NCBI GenBank assembly: GCA_011799875.1
Contig: CM022299.1
Coordinates: 333,668,409 to 333,732,408, forward strand
DNA: 64,000 bases
Source: Thinopyrum elongatum
Lineage: Eukaryota > Streptophyta > Magnoliopsida > Poales > Poaceae
Direction of reading: 5' to 3'
The translations under genes and the position numbers were made by a program. The notes below the pieces were generated by a model. That model was not told the origin of the DNA, made no database searches, and worked only from the letters and a program-made list of their open reading frames with translations. This document shows, piece by piece, positions 23,544 to 34,580 of this stretch (position 1 is its first letter; the number at the start of each line of letters is the position of its first letter).

Positions 23544-24167
23544 TATACGTAAAAGAAAGGAAAACCAGACATGGGAGATTCCTCGTCGGCTCATCCTCGC
23601 TCCCTCGATTGGAAAATAATTGGCCTGCCTCGATGGAGAGACACATTCCTGTTTAATTAGAAACCAATCAAGGCATCTCGCAACGTAATTATGGATGAAA
23701 TTCCACTTAATTTGGCCAAGCTGTGCGCCCTTCTCCATTAATTTCTTTATAATTATGGATGGATCAATTTAATTTGCCCATGCCGTGCGCTAGCCATCTT
23801 AATTTCTTTAATTATGGATGAATCCGTTTAATTTGTTGACGCCTGTGGGCCCTTCTCATCCTTTAATTCCCTTTAATTATTGACGAATTCATTTAATTCC
23901 CTTTAATAATTTCACTTGTATAGGAGCTGATTGGATTGTGTGGGCTGGGCTTTTCACTCGGTTGCTGGTCCGAGCTATTGGTACAACTTAGAGATCGATC
24001 AATACGTGCGCTAGGCGGCTGTTCGTCACGGATCGTTCCTTTTTCTTAGATAGGAGAGATTTTAAATCTCAGCCGTTAATTTTTATGATTAACATAAAAT
24101 CAACGGATAGAAAAGGGTGACGTATGGAGAACTATGAAAGTCTCCTCCTTTTAATATTAGGTATAGA
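23544..24167 (-). other. 5' terminal part of Helitron-1 (copy A)
   Basis: AT-rich non-coding sequence with three or four loosely repeated phrases of the type AATTATGGATGAAT..TTTAATTTG (23690-23895), about 65-70 bases apart. No gene seen. It holds the subterminal inverted motifs and the 5' TC end of Helitron-1. Confidence 0.6.
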
Positions 24168-25653
24168 TTTACAAGCAACTTTATATTATTTTTTGGGACT
24201 AATCTATTAACTTAGTGCCGAGTGCCAGTTGCTGTTTTTTGCTTGTTTTCGACTTTGCAGAATATATGTAACAAATGAAGTCCAAATGCCACGAAACTTT
24301 TTGGAGATTTTTTTCTGGCAATAAGAGACCCTGGAAGCTTCTGGAGGCCACGAGAAGATGGAGGAGTGGCCCACTAAGCACCAGGGCGTGCCAGGGGCCT
24401 CTAGCACGCCCTGGTGGGTACCGGGGCCCATGAGCCTCCTTTTGACCTACCTCCGCCTTTATTAATACTCTAAAATCCCAAAACCTATGGGGAGTCCATG
24501 AAATACTTTTTTCTTCGACGCAAGTTCCTGAACCATGAGATCCAATTTAGAGGCCTTTTCCGACACTCTACTGGAGGGGGAAATGATCACGGAGGGGTTC
24601 TTCATCATCCTTGCTGCCCCTCCGATGATGCGTGATTAGTTAACCATGGACCTATGGGTCCATCGTTAGTAGCTAGATGGCTTCTTCTCTCTTTTTGATC
24701 TTCCATACAATGTTCTCATCGGTGTTCTTGAAGATCTATTTGATGTAATGACTTTTTGCAGTGTGTTTGTTGGGATCCTATGAATTATGAGTTTATGATG
24801 AGATCTATCCATGAATATTATTTGAGTTTTTTTGAACTCTTTTATGCATGATTATTATAGCCTCGTATTTCTTGTCCGATTTATTGGATTGGTTTGGCCA
24901 AGTAGATTGATTTTTCTTGCCATGGGAAGAGGTGCTTTGTGATGGGTTTGATTTTGCGGTGCTCAATCTCAGTGACAGAAAGAGACATGACACGGATGTA
25001 TCATTGCTCTTAAGGGTAACAAGATGGGATTTATTTCTTCCGTGAGTTTATCTTGTCTACATCATGTCATCTTGCTTAAGGCGTTACTCCATTCTTTCAT
25101 GAACTTAATACAGTAGATGCATGTTGGATAGCGGTCGATGTGTAGAGTAATAGTAGTAGATGCAGAATTGTTTCGGTCTAGTTGTCTTGGACATGATGCC
25201 AATATACATGATCATTGCCTTGGATATCGTCATAATTATTTGCTTTTCTGTCAATTGCCCAAATGTAATTTGTTTACCCACCGTATGCTATTTTCTCGAG
25301 AGAAGCCTCTAGTGAAAACTATGGCCACAGGGTCTATTTTCTATCATATATTAAAACCAAAAATACCATGCTGCGATTTTCTTTTCTTTATTATATTTTA
25401 TATTTTTGTCATATCTACCAATCAAAAACTATATCTTTTAATCTTCCTCGTAACTGTTGAGGGATTGACAAACCCTCTACGCGTTGGGTTGCAAGTATTT
25501 GTTGTTTGTGTGCAGGTGCTATTTACATAGTGTTGCTTGGTTCTCCTACTGGATTGATAACCTTGGTTTCATAACTGAGGGAAATACTTATCTCTAATGT
25601 ACTGCATCATCTTCCCCTCTTTGGGGAAATCCCAACGCAGCTCACAAGTAGCA
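24168..25653 (+). repeat. Sabrina-2 3' LTR, right part
   Basis: Continues the 3' LTR after Helitron-1 with TTTACAAGCAAC and ends CACAAGTAGCA at 25653, followed by the CCACT duplication. Together with 18152-18228 the LTR is 1563 bp. It differs from the 5' LTR by many substitutions and by about 40 bp that the 5' LTR lacks. The copy B equivalent lies beyond the window. Confidence 0.93.
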
Positions 25654-25658
25654 CCACT

Positions 25659-25832
25659 GCATCGCTCCGATTTCCAAGGGATGATTCCCTTGAACGTGGT
25701 TTAGCTTGGTTCGATGCGTGACTTGTTGAATTGCATCTTTTGCAAAGTGTCCTCGTAAATGAGGTTTAAGCTGCTGCCACCGTCCATCAAGACTTTGGTC
25801 AGTCTATAACCATCAATAATGAAATCGAGGAC
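25659..25832 (-). pseudogene. Tat-3 protease fragment, continued
   Basis: Minus-strand protease sequence (DFIIDGYRLTKVLMDGGSSL and NLIYEDTLQK in conceptual reading) closely resembling the Tat-2 protease at 9677-9800. It continues the 12372-13150 fragment across Sabrina-2 and is cut at 25833 by the Angela-type LTR. AGGAC (25828-25832) would be the target-site duplication of that element. Confidence 0.8.
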
Positions 25833-27647
25833 TGTTGGAAATATGCCATAGAGGCAATAATATTTGTATTATTATATTTCCATATTCATAGTTAAGAGTT
25901 TATATTCTATGTTATAATTGCTATGATCCTGGAATATGTGATTTAGTGGAAAACTCATATGCACGTGTGGAATGATAAACGGTAAATAAAAGGTTCCTAG
26001 TCTCGCCTCTAAGACTAGCTCGAGTGTTGTTGGTGATCACGTTTTTCGGATCTTAGGATATAGTAAAGTGTAAGTATAGTCCTAAAACAACATCGAGATT
26101 ATGACATTGGAAGAACAATCATATTGAATCGTCCCGATCTTGTTTGTTATGAATTGAGTTAATATCATCTACATTCAATTGTAATAACACGGAGTGTTAA
26201 CATGTGATATTGCTCCATAGACCATGAGAGTATCGTGGTCACTTCTTACCATACGATGGGCTTTGGGGTTGCTCAAACGTCACCTGTAACACGGTGATCA
26301 TAACGACAACTTACAGGTTCGTCGGAAAGTTTGACAAGTGACCGGATAGATCGAGAATGGGATTTGCTCCTCTGACGATGGAGAGATATTCTTAGGGCCC
26401 TCTCGGTGTGACAACATCAATCATCATCTGGCTAGACACACGTGACTTCATCACGGGGATGCTGAAACACAATAACGGGAAAGAAGAACAAAACCGGTAA
26501 CGAGGATTTCGGTATAGTGAGCATTACAATGACTCAGGAGGATACCGATGCATCCCGGGTTTTGTGAAGTATCGTGAAGCAAAGGGAACATCACATGATA
26601 AGCAATGGTTCACTTGAATATCATTTGTGTACTCACAAGGACCAATAGGGACATCCACGGTCCCGCTGTCGGTCATTGAACGAACGGTTTCATCTATGTC
26701 TTTGAGTTACCGAACCTACGGGGTCACAAGCTTAAGGAAATCATGGTATGCTGAGTGTTAGTAGGACGGGAGTCATGAGAATATATTTGTGGAATTATTT
26801 CATGAATATTCGGAATAGTTCCGAGAGGATCGGAAGCATTTCGGGGTCACCAGAAGGGTTTCAGTGAGTATCGGGTAATACCGGGTATTACCGATAAATT
26901 ATATATAGGTGGAAAAAATTTCGGGAGATGTTAATATATATATATATTGGTCTAGAAGTATTTAGAAAAATTTATATTTAATTTAAATATCAACGGGCCT
27001 AAAAAGGCCAAGAGGTGGAAGGCAACTTGGGCCAAAAAGGCCCAAGTGGGCAAGTGCCTCCCTTCCCTAAGGAAGGGGGCCGAATTGGAGTGGGGGAGGA
27101 GTCCAACTCCTCCTCTCTTGGCCGGCCAAAGGGGAGGGACTTTCCCTCCCCTTGTGGCGCCCCTCCTCTCCCCTCCAACATATATACTAGAGGATTTCCA
27201 CCCTTTGGACATACAAGTTTTGGAGCCTCCTCTAGTTCTTCTAGTTCTAGTTCTAATTGGTCCTAGTTGTCTAAATAGAGCTAGGCTAATCCTCTTGTCC
27301 TCATAATTAGAAGCCCAGTGTGCTTCTAATCTCCTCCCTCTAATTCTCCGGTGACGATTAGCTCTGGACGGGGAAGCGCTGCCGGATCGTGAAGGCTGCA
27401 CGCTTGCAACCAAGTGGAGAGGCCGTGCTTTCGGTCTTCGGTTTGAGGAACTATTCGTGGGCGGTACGAGGGCTCGTTCATCGATGGTTAGAAGGACTCC
27501 AAGTACGATCCACACTGACATGTTCTTCTTCCGCTGCAACTCAGTGACGGTTATGATCGTGATCCCAACCCGTTATGCATCTTCATATTGATCTTGGGTA
27601 ATCGTAAGTGTGATTTTTTTGTTTGTTTTCTACTACGTTTCCCAACA
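25833..27647 (+). repeat. Angela-type 5' LTR
   Basis: 1815 bp, TGTTGG to CCAACA. It contains a short TA run (about 26933-26946) and a GC-rich part (27000-27180) whose open frames on both strands are fortuitous. The LTR promoter of this group lies in the later third; no clear TATA box was chosen. Confidence 0.9.
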
Positions 27648-28410
27648 GTGGCATCATGAGCGGTTTTATGAGTAGATGTAGGTTGCGATCTAGATCACAT
27701 GTGATTGTGAGGGTTGATGTTCTTGCTATACTTCCCTCGAGTGTTGCTTTGGTTCAATTCATCGACAGCATGGTGTCGCTTTGTTACAAGGTTCTGACAA
27801 TCGATCGACTCTGGCTGTCGACGATCTGCTAACAATTCCTTGGGCTTCATCGTAGTTGAGAATAGTGAACAGTCGCGTACACAAGAGGGTGCCGAAGATG
27901 GATGATCTTCTAGGGGGCCATGCATATTGACGAAGTTTTGTGTGGGGCTAGAGATTTTTAATTAAGTCTCTTGTTTCACACACCCCGAAACTTAATCTAG
28001 CGTCCAGAATCATCGCCTAAATTGTGGACGTAGGTAGCTAGTATTACTTGTTAAAACTGGTTAACCACATAACTAAAATTTTGCCAAAACCGATTAGAGA
28101 ACGTCTAACTTGGTTTTGCAGGGTATGCATATGATCTGGTATAGCCTTCATCATGATAATGAGTTTATGTATGAGATGGTTATATGTTGTAATGTTAAGT
28201 GGCCCGCCCGTCGTGGCATGATGGCTGGAGCCAAGAGATTGCCACATTAATGTAGAGATAACCTACAGGTTACATGTAATGGTGGTAACCATACACGAAG
28301 GACCCCGAAGAGGAGAAGGTGTACTTAGCGCGGGATGAGGAGCTATAATTTTGTGCCACAGCGGAATTTCTGAATTTGGTGCCACAACAACGTTTTCTGA
28401 AACGGTCGCC
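27648..28410 (+). other. Angela-type leader with primer-binding site
   Basis: Directly after the LTR is GTGGCATCATGAGC, a changed form of the initiator-methionine tRNA binding site TGGTATCAGAGC used by this group. The following 750 bases are untranslated leader: no gag frame begins before Sabrina-3 interrupts at 28411. Confidence 0.75.
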
Positions 28411-29997
28411 TGCTACTTCTTGAGCTTGCGTTGGTTTTTCCCTTGAAGAGGAAAGGGTGATGCAGCAAAGTAGAGATAAGTATTTCCCTTAGTTTGAGAA
28501 CCAAGGTATCAATCCAGTAGGAGGAACACACAAGTCACCAATGGTTGCACCTACACAAACAAACAAATACTTGCACCCAACGCGATAAAAGGGGCTGTCA
28601 ATCCCTTCACGGTTACTTGCAAACATGAGATCTGATAGAGATAGGTATACAAGATAAATAAAAGTGCAAAATAAGGTAAAGGTAAATAAATTGCAGAAAG
28701 GTATTTTTGGGTTTTTGGTTTTATAGATCTGAAAATAATATGTTAAGAATAGACCTGTGGGCCATAGTTTTCACTAGAGGCTTCTCTCTTCAAAGAACGC
28801 ATACGGTGGGTAAACAAATTACTGTTGAGCAATTGATAGAAAAGCGCAAAGTTATGACGATATCTAACACAATGATCATGAATATAGGCATCATGTCTAT
28901 GACAAGTAGACCGACTCTTGCCTGCATCTACTACTATTACTCCACACATCAACCTCTATCCAGCATGCATCTACTGTATTAAGTTAACAAGACTGGAGTA
29001 ACGCCTTAAGCAAGATGACATCATGTAGAGGGATAGATCCAATAAATATGAAATAAACCCCATCTTTTTTATCCTTAACAGAAACAATACAAATACATGC
29101 CTCGCTACCCCTTCTGTCACTGGATGAGGACAACACAAGATTGAACCCATTACAAAGCATCTCTCCCATTGCAAGAAAAATCAATCTAGTTGGCCAAACC
29201 AAATCAATAGATCGGAGAGAAATACAAAACTATCTTAATCATGCATAAAAGAGTTCAGAGAAGACTCAAATAATATTCATAGATAATCTGATCATAAATC
29301 CACAATTCATCGGATCTCAACAAAAGCACTGCAAAAGAAGATTACATCGAATAGAACTCCAAGAACATCGAGGAGAACATTGTATGGAAGATCAAAGAGA
29401 GAGAAGAAGCCATCTAGCTACTAGCTATGGACTAGTAGGTCTGTGGTAAACTACTCACACATCATCAGAAGGGTAGCAAGGTTGGTGTAGAGGCCCTCCG
29501 TGATCGAATCCCCCTCCGGCAGAGTGCCGGAAAATGCCCCAAGATGGGATCTCATGAGAATAGAAGCTTGCGGCAGCGAAAAAGTATTTTTGGTGTGCCC
29601 TCTGGTATACGGGGAATATTAGGGTATTTATGGAGCTGAGATTAGGGTTAGAGGATCCACGTGGGGCCCACAAGCTCATAGGGCGCCCCCTAGGGCACGC
29701 CTGGTGAGCTTGTGGCTCACCTGTGGACCTTCTGGCCTCCTCCTAAAGCTTCCTAGATGTCTTCTATCCCATGAAAAATCGTTAAAAGTTTCGTTCCATT
29801 TGGACTCCATTTGGTATTGATTTTCTGTAAAAGACAAAAATAAGGAAAAACAACAACAACTGGCACTAGGCACTAGGTTAATAGGTTAGTCCCAAAAAAT
29901 GATATAAAATAGCATAATAATGCATATAAAACATCCAAGATGGATAATATAATAGCATGGAACAATAAAAAATTATAGATACATTGGAGACATATCA
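28411..29997 (-). repeat. Sabrina-3 3' LTR
   Basis: 1587 bp; on the minus strand it begins TGATATGTCTCCAATGTATC (29997) and ends AAGAAGTAGCA (28411). Same family as the LTRs at 13151 and 24168 but clearly diverged. TCGCC (28406-28410) may be its target-site duplication; the partner is not in the window. Confidence 0.9.
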
Positions 29998-30259
29998 AGC
30001 ATCCCCAAGCTTAATTCCTGCTCATTCTCGAGTAGGTAAATGATAAAAACAGAATTTTTGATGTGGAACGCTACCTAACATGTTTATGATGTAATATTTC
30101 TTATTGTGGCATGAATATTCAGATCCATGAGATTCAAAACAAAAGTTTAATATTGACATAAAAACAATAATACTTCAAGCATATACTAATAAAGCAATCA
30201 TGTCTTCTCAAAATATTATGTCTAAAGAAAGTTATCCCTACAAAATCATATAATCTTGT

Positions 30260-33200
30260 TGTGACGCCCCCGGCTTAATCGTGCACTAACCATACAGGCA
30301 AATGCGCACGATCAAGCCTAAGTACTCACTTGAAGATATCATAACACAACTCTAAAACAAATACAAAGACATACAAGCTTTATGTTACAAGCCAGGGGCC
30401 TCGAGGGCTTGAATACATAAGCTCGCATACAAGCGTCAGCGGAAGCATCAGATATCTGAGTACAGATATGAAACAGAAACAGATAAGCCTGTAGAAAAGG
30501 CGGGACAAAACAAAAGCTATGATCGAAAGGTGCAGGCCTCCTGCCTGGGACCCTCCGAACCTACTCCTGGTCATCTCGCCAGCTCGTAGTAGAAGCCATC
30601 CTTGAGGTAGTAGTAGTGATTGTCGACAGGGGCAGCTGGCTCCGGGGCTCCGCCATCTAGTCGCATCAAACGGATATGGGGAAAAAGAGGAAGCAAAGAA
30701 ACCATGAGTACTCATCTGAAGTACTCAGCAAGCAAGGATCTACACTACATATGCAACATTATAAAAGAAAGGCTGTATATGTGGACTGGGCTGCAGAAAT
30801 GCCAGAATAGAGGGGAAGGCCTAGTCCTATCGAAGACTAGCATCTTCAACCATCTTGTAGCATTTAGAAGAGTACAAAAAGCATAATATAAAGTAGTAGT
30901 AGTCATCATCCTCGCCCAGAGATCCTTCCTCAACTCCCTGCGAGAAAGCAATCCCAGAGCCGTAATATCCAAGTATCAACCTCGGCCAGAGATCCTTTCT
31001 TGACTCCCTGCGAGAAAGCAATCCAAGAGCCTTACTATCCATTTCTCATCACAAGTATCCAGTTCTAGTTGTATCGATCGGGATACAACTTCGAGCGTCC
31101 GTTACCGAGGATCCGGCTATGCATAGATTAGTTCTTCCTTGCAGGGGTGCACCAACTTACCCACCACACTCGCTTAACTCCGGTCGGACACACTTTTCTG
31201 GGTCATGCCCGGCCTCGGCCAAACGACACACCGCAGCCCTACCTAGAGCTCAGCAGAGAGGTCCCCGCCGGTCTACATCCTAAACACTCTGGGGTCTTGG
31301 GCCATCGCCCGTTGCACTCCGGGTCGTTGTGTGCAGGGTGGATACCAGCACCGCCTTAGATGGCTGGCACGATCCGACCGTGCCACAATGCTGAACTGGA
31401 CGTCTGACAGAGCTTTCGGCTGATGCCACGATGCAGAATACCCATATTTATTCCCGCGTGATGGTTAGTGCTATCGGGCCAGAGCCCACTCAGATCACAT
31501 ATCCAAATCGTTGGTGTATTGGTAGTGCGGTAACGAGCAGAGACTCACGATCGATGTGACCCCGTCGCCCTGTCTCGAGGACTTGCGGCAAGGGCTAAGA
31601 ATGCCCGGCCATGCCTCGTATTCAACTCTCGGGTACCCTCCAGGTCAACCCGTCTCCACGTCACTCGCCACTTAGGCTCATGTGGGTACCCCTCAGGGTC
31701 GACCCGCCTTTCCAAGTAACAGTTGTAAAGTCCAAGTATCCGTGTGTCCATAACATCAAGGGAATCCGAGGTATCACCCTCGTTGGATTCCTACTCGATG
31801 TAACCGTCAAGGTGAACTCGGAGGAATCACCCTCGATGGGTTCACCCTTGAGGTGTTGCACGATAGTGTCGTTACCGGAAGTGGTGAAAGAGGAATCACC
31901 CTCGATGACCTCGACCGACTAACTACTCCACAGAGTTAACATCAGAAGTGCTTACGAGGTATCACCCTCGGCACTCGATAGTAACACTGCAGTGTCGTAC
32001 AGATAAAGGGGATGTGATGTGCGGTGCTGGGGTCTGGTCGCCGAGTCTTCCGATGATCCAGCGGGGCAACCGGGAAAAGTGGGGTCACAGGGGTCTCTAA
32101 CCATCCTATTCTAAGCAGTTTAGAATAAGCAGGTAATTATCAAAAGCAGGTTACAAAAATCAGGCTATGCATCAGAATAGGTAAAGCAGTAGCAGCAGTA
32201 ATTCTAATGCAAGCACAAGAGAGAAGAGAATAGGCGATATAGGCATGCTCAAAGGGGGGGTGCTTGCCTGGAAGCTCGGCAGAGAGGGAGGGGTCATCAA
32301 CACCGTAGTCGTACTAGGGGTAGCCGGCAGTCTCGGGGTCTATCGAGAGAGAAGCAGGGGGAAGAAACAGTAAATACAAAGCAACCAATGTAACACAAAG
32401 CATAGCATGGCAATAAGTTGTGCCGGGTGTGACCTAACGTAAGGTTACATGATATAGTCGAAGGGGGAATTCATCCGGGAAAGTATTCCCGGTTCCGGAC
32501 AAATGTCGGACAGGTGACCGGAGGGGGAATGTTCCATGTTCAGTTAGCTAGGAGCATCTGACAGGTATGTTGGTAGCATTTTCGGGTTCGTCTCATTTTT
32601 CTGATCATTTTTCATATATAAATTATTTTCATCCGAGTTACGGTTTAATTTCTACGAATTTTCAAAGATTTAAACTGTATCCTGAAAATTCCTGAAATTT
32701 TGCCAAGTCTGAGAATTCGCCGGATCTAAAACATCACTTGGCTGTTTTCAAAAGGCTACAACTATTGTTCTGTACATCCTATGATTTTGTGCCTTATATC
32801 AATTTTGAGTATTTCTCTGCGATCTACATGTTAGTATCACTTTCATCCATATTAGAGTTCATTTGCTTGATCATCAACAGCTCTAAAGTAGCTATGAAAA
32901 TAAAGTTGTTTTTCGGTTTTTCTGTTAACAGAACATAGAACTTTGTGATTTATGTATGATTTAATCCGTGCCTCAAATGGATTTGGTTCAGTGGGATAAA
33001 ATGAAGTTTGTCAAGCGTACTCTCAGCCCATATTATTTTTATCCACATAAGAATTTGTTTTGTGGATGTTTATTGGCTGTCAAAGGGGCTACTCAATGTG
33101 AATTTGCCGAAGCTAGCTGCAGCTACAGTAACTGAATGTTACTGTAGCTAGCAGTCAGTAGGAGCGGCAACAGAAGGTAGACAACAGCAGCACGCACGCA

Positions 33201-34580
33201 CACACAGGGGCACCGACGGCTGAAGCTAGCAGCGCCAGCAGCACGGACGCGGGCGCGCACGCACGCGCTGGGCGCTGGGTGTGGCGCGGCCGGCGAGGAA
33301 CGGGCAAGCGCGGCGCGCAGCGGCAGCAGCAGGTGGCAACCGCAGCGGCGGCTGTAGCAGCAGCGGCGACGGGGCGCGTCTCGGGCGGCAGGGACGGCTG
33401 CAGGCAGCCCAGCCAGCGAGCGGCCAGGGCGCGGCCCGGACGAGCAGTGCGCGGGCAAGGCGCAGGCGGGCGTGGCGCGGTCACGCGAGGGCGCGGACTG
33501 GCGTGGCCAGAGATGCGGGGAAGCACGGCCACGACGAGCCATGGCGGACGGCGGGGTTCGGCCTCGAGTATGGGAGGCGACGGGTAACGAAGCAAAGGGA
33601 CGAGGGGGCTTGGGAGCTCACATAGGGACCGGCAGGGAGAGGCCATGGACGAGCCTGACGAGGCTGGGGAGTCTCCAGCGAGGAGAACCGGCGAGGTAGT
33701 GGTGGCAGCCGACGAAGAAGATGGCGGTGAGGAGCTCGGTACGGAGGCGATGAGCTCCAACGGGTGGGCGTAGGCGATGCGGCGGACAACGGCGGAGCTG
33801 CGGGACGCCTCAGCTCATCTCTGGGGCGACGGTGGCCGCGGCGACGGTGGAGGCAAAGGCGACAGCGGCGTCTGGACCATCCAGATCGAGGGGAGGGAAT
33901 GAGGGAGAGGGCGAATGGGGTGCTAGGGTTCACCGACGGGCTGTGGGGGGCCTTGTAGTCATCGAGGATGCAAGGGATGGCCGCCACGACGGCATCAGCC
34001 ACGTGGACGGGCGAGCAGAGGCCACGGCCATGGCTCTGCCTTCCTCTCCTGTTCAAAGGTTGAGGAAAGGCCCTGGTGGGCTGGGCCTGGCTCTGTAGCG
34101 CGTGGGCTACAATTGCATAGTAGGCTTTAGCCTTTCTTTTTTTTATCTTTCTGTTACGTATCTTCTTTACTGTTTTGCAATTAAGTCCAATACCAAATGA
34201 TTTTTGTTGAATGTGAAAGTTAGCACATAAATATTAGGCAACATTTTGAGCTAGCACTCAGAGTCTCACTATATTTTGAAAAGTTACAATATTTATATCA
34301 ATTGAAAAGGCACCCATTAATGCTGCTGGCTTGATTTTAAAAATGTTAGTGGCATTTTTAATAACTCAAAAATGTTGGTTTTCTGCGTGATAATTATCCA
34401 GTGAATATTTGCAACATTATGTACATTTTAGTTTACATGTTTGAAGATATAAAATTTTGACTTGGAATTTAAATTTTGAATTTGACTTTGTTTTTTTTAT
34501 CAGGGTAATTTAGCTTAGCAAAAAGGTGACGTGGCATCATTAGTGTGGGATTACCGTGGCATGACATTGGGGGTGTTACA
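30260..34580 (-). mobile_element. 4321-bp solo LTR with intact target-site duplication
   Basis: Starts TGTGACGCCCCC at 30260 and ends GGGGGTGTTACA at 34580; the ends are imperfect inverted repeats (TGTGACGCC and TGTAACACC). CTTGT flanks it at 30255-30259 and 34581-34585. No gag, pol or internal LTR boundary is present, so a single long LTR left after recombination is the simplest reading. The orientation is judged minus, because the GC-rich, gene-like stretch at 33120-34080 would then follow an AT-rich start; this is uncertain. The long minus frames at 33123-34056 are GC-driven. Confidence 0.85.
30911..31050. repeat. 70-bp tandem duplication inside the solo LTR
   Basis: Two adjacent units, 30911-30980 and 30981-31050, share CTCGSCCAGAGATCCTT and CTCCCTGCGAGAAAGCAATC with a few changes. 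A loose series of TCACCCTCG phrases follows at 31775-31970. Both are internal to the LTR. Confidence 0.85.

Larger units (their letters stand above)
18229..24167 (-). mobile_element. Helitron-1, non-autonomous, with captured sequence (copy A)
   Basis: 5939 bp on the minus strand, starting TCTATACCTAATATTAAAAG (from 24167) and ending CTAG (18232-18229). Eight bases before the CTAG is a hairpin CCCGT..ACGGG (18241-18258). It sits exactly between A and T: the intact 5' LTR reads ATACATTTACAAG across the empty site, and no target duplication is present. Near its 5' end are the complementary motifs CCGTTGATTT and AACGG at about 24064-24115. These are the diagnostic features of Helitrons, which move by rolling-circle replication. 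No Rep/helicase gene is visible, so it depends on others. Confidence 0.9.
13151..25653 (+). mobile_element. Sabrina-2, Athila-type Gypsy element with Helitron insertion (copy A)
   Basis: Complete element with 5' LTR 13151-14670, an Athila-type primer-binding site (CTGACGCCGTTGCGGGGGAG, a changed tRNA-Asp type site at about 14681-14700), gag, a long non-coding 3' region, a purine-rich tract (TTAGGGGATGC) and a 3' LTR at 18152-18228 plus 24168-25653. Five-base duplications CCACT at 13146-13150 and 25654-25658 prove the boundaries. Without Helitron-1 it is 6564 bp here, or about 7.9 kb after replacing the N gap by the copy B sequence. No reverse transcriptase or integrase is visible. The two LTRs differ at many places, so the insertion is old. 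Confidence 0.95.
25833..28410 (+). mobile_element. BARE/WIS/Angela-type Copia, 5' part
   Basis: Plus-strand element with an LTR (25833-27647) and about 760 bases of untranslated leader, then cut by Sabrina-3. The LTR start TGTTGGAAATATGCC and end CGTTTCCCAACA are those of the large Triticeae BARE/WIS/Angela Copia group. The rest of the element is not in the window, or was lost at the 36969/36970 junction. Confidence 0.88.

Noticed and set aside
26933..26946. TA dinucleotide run as a MITE target or separate insertion
   Set aside because: No inverted repeats or target duplication around it; simple low-complexity part of the LTR.
26952..27539. 195-codon minus frame
   Set aside because: Lies within the Angela-type LTR, antisense to it, with no recognisable domain; overlapped by equally long frames in other phases.
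30620..30886. 88-codon plus frame near the left end of the solo LTR
   Set aside because: No start context or motif, not conserved in the related LTR at 36519-36969.
31775..31970. Series of TCACCCTCG phrases that might suggest a CRISPR-like or satellite array
   Set aside because: Only four or five short phrases at uneven spacing, in a plant LTR; no repeat-spacer order.
33123..34056. Long minus-strand frames of 139-201 codons, rich in Arg, Pro, Ala
   Set aside because: All frames on both strands are open here because of high GC; no motif, inside the solo LTR, not conserved elsewhere in the window.
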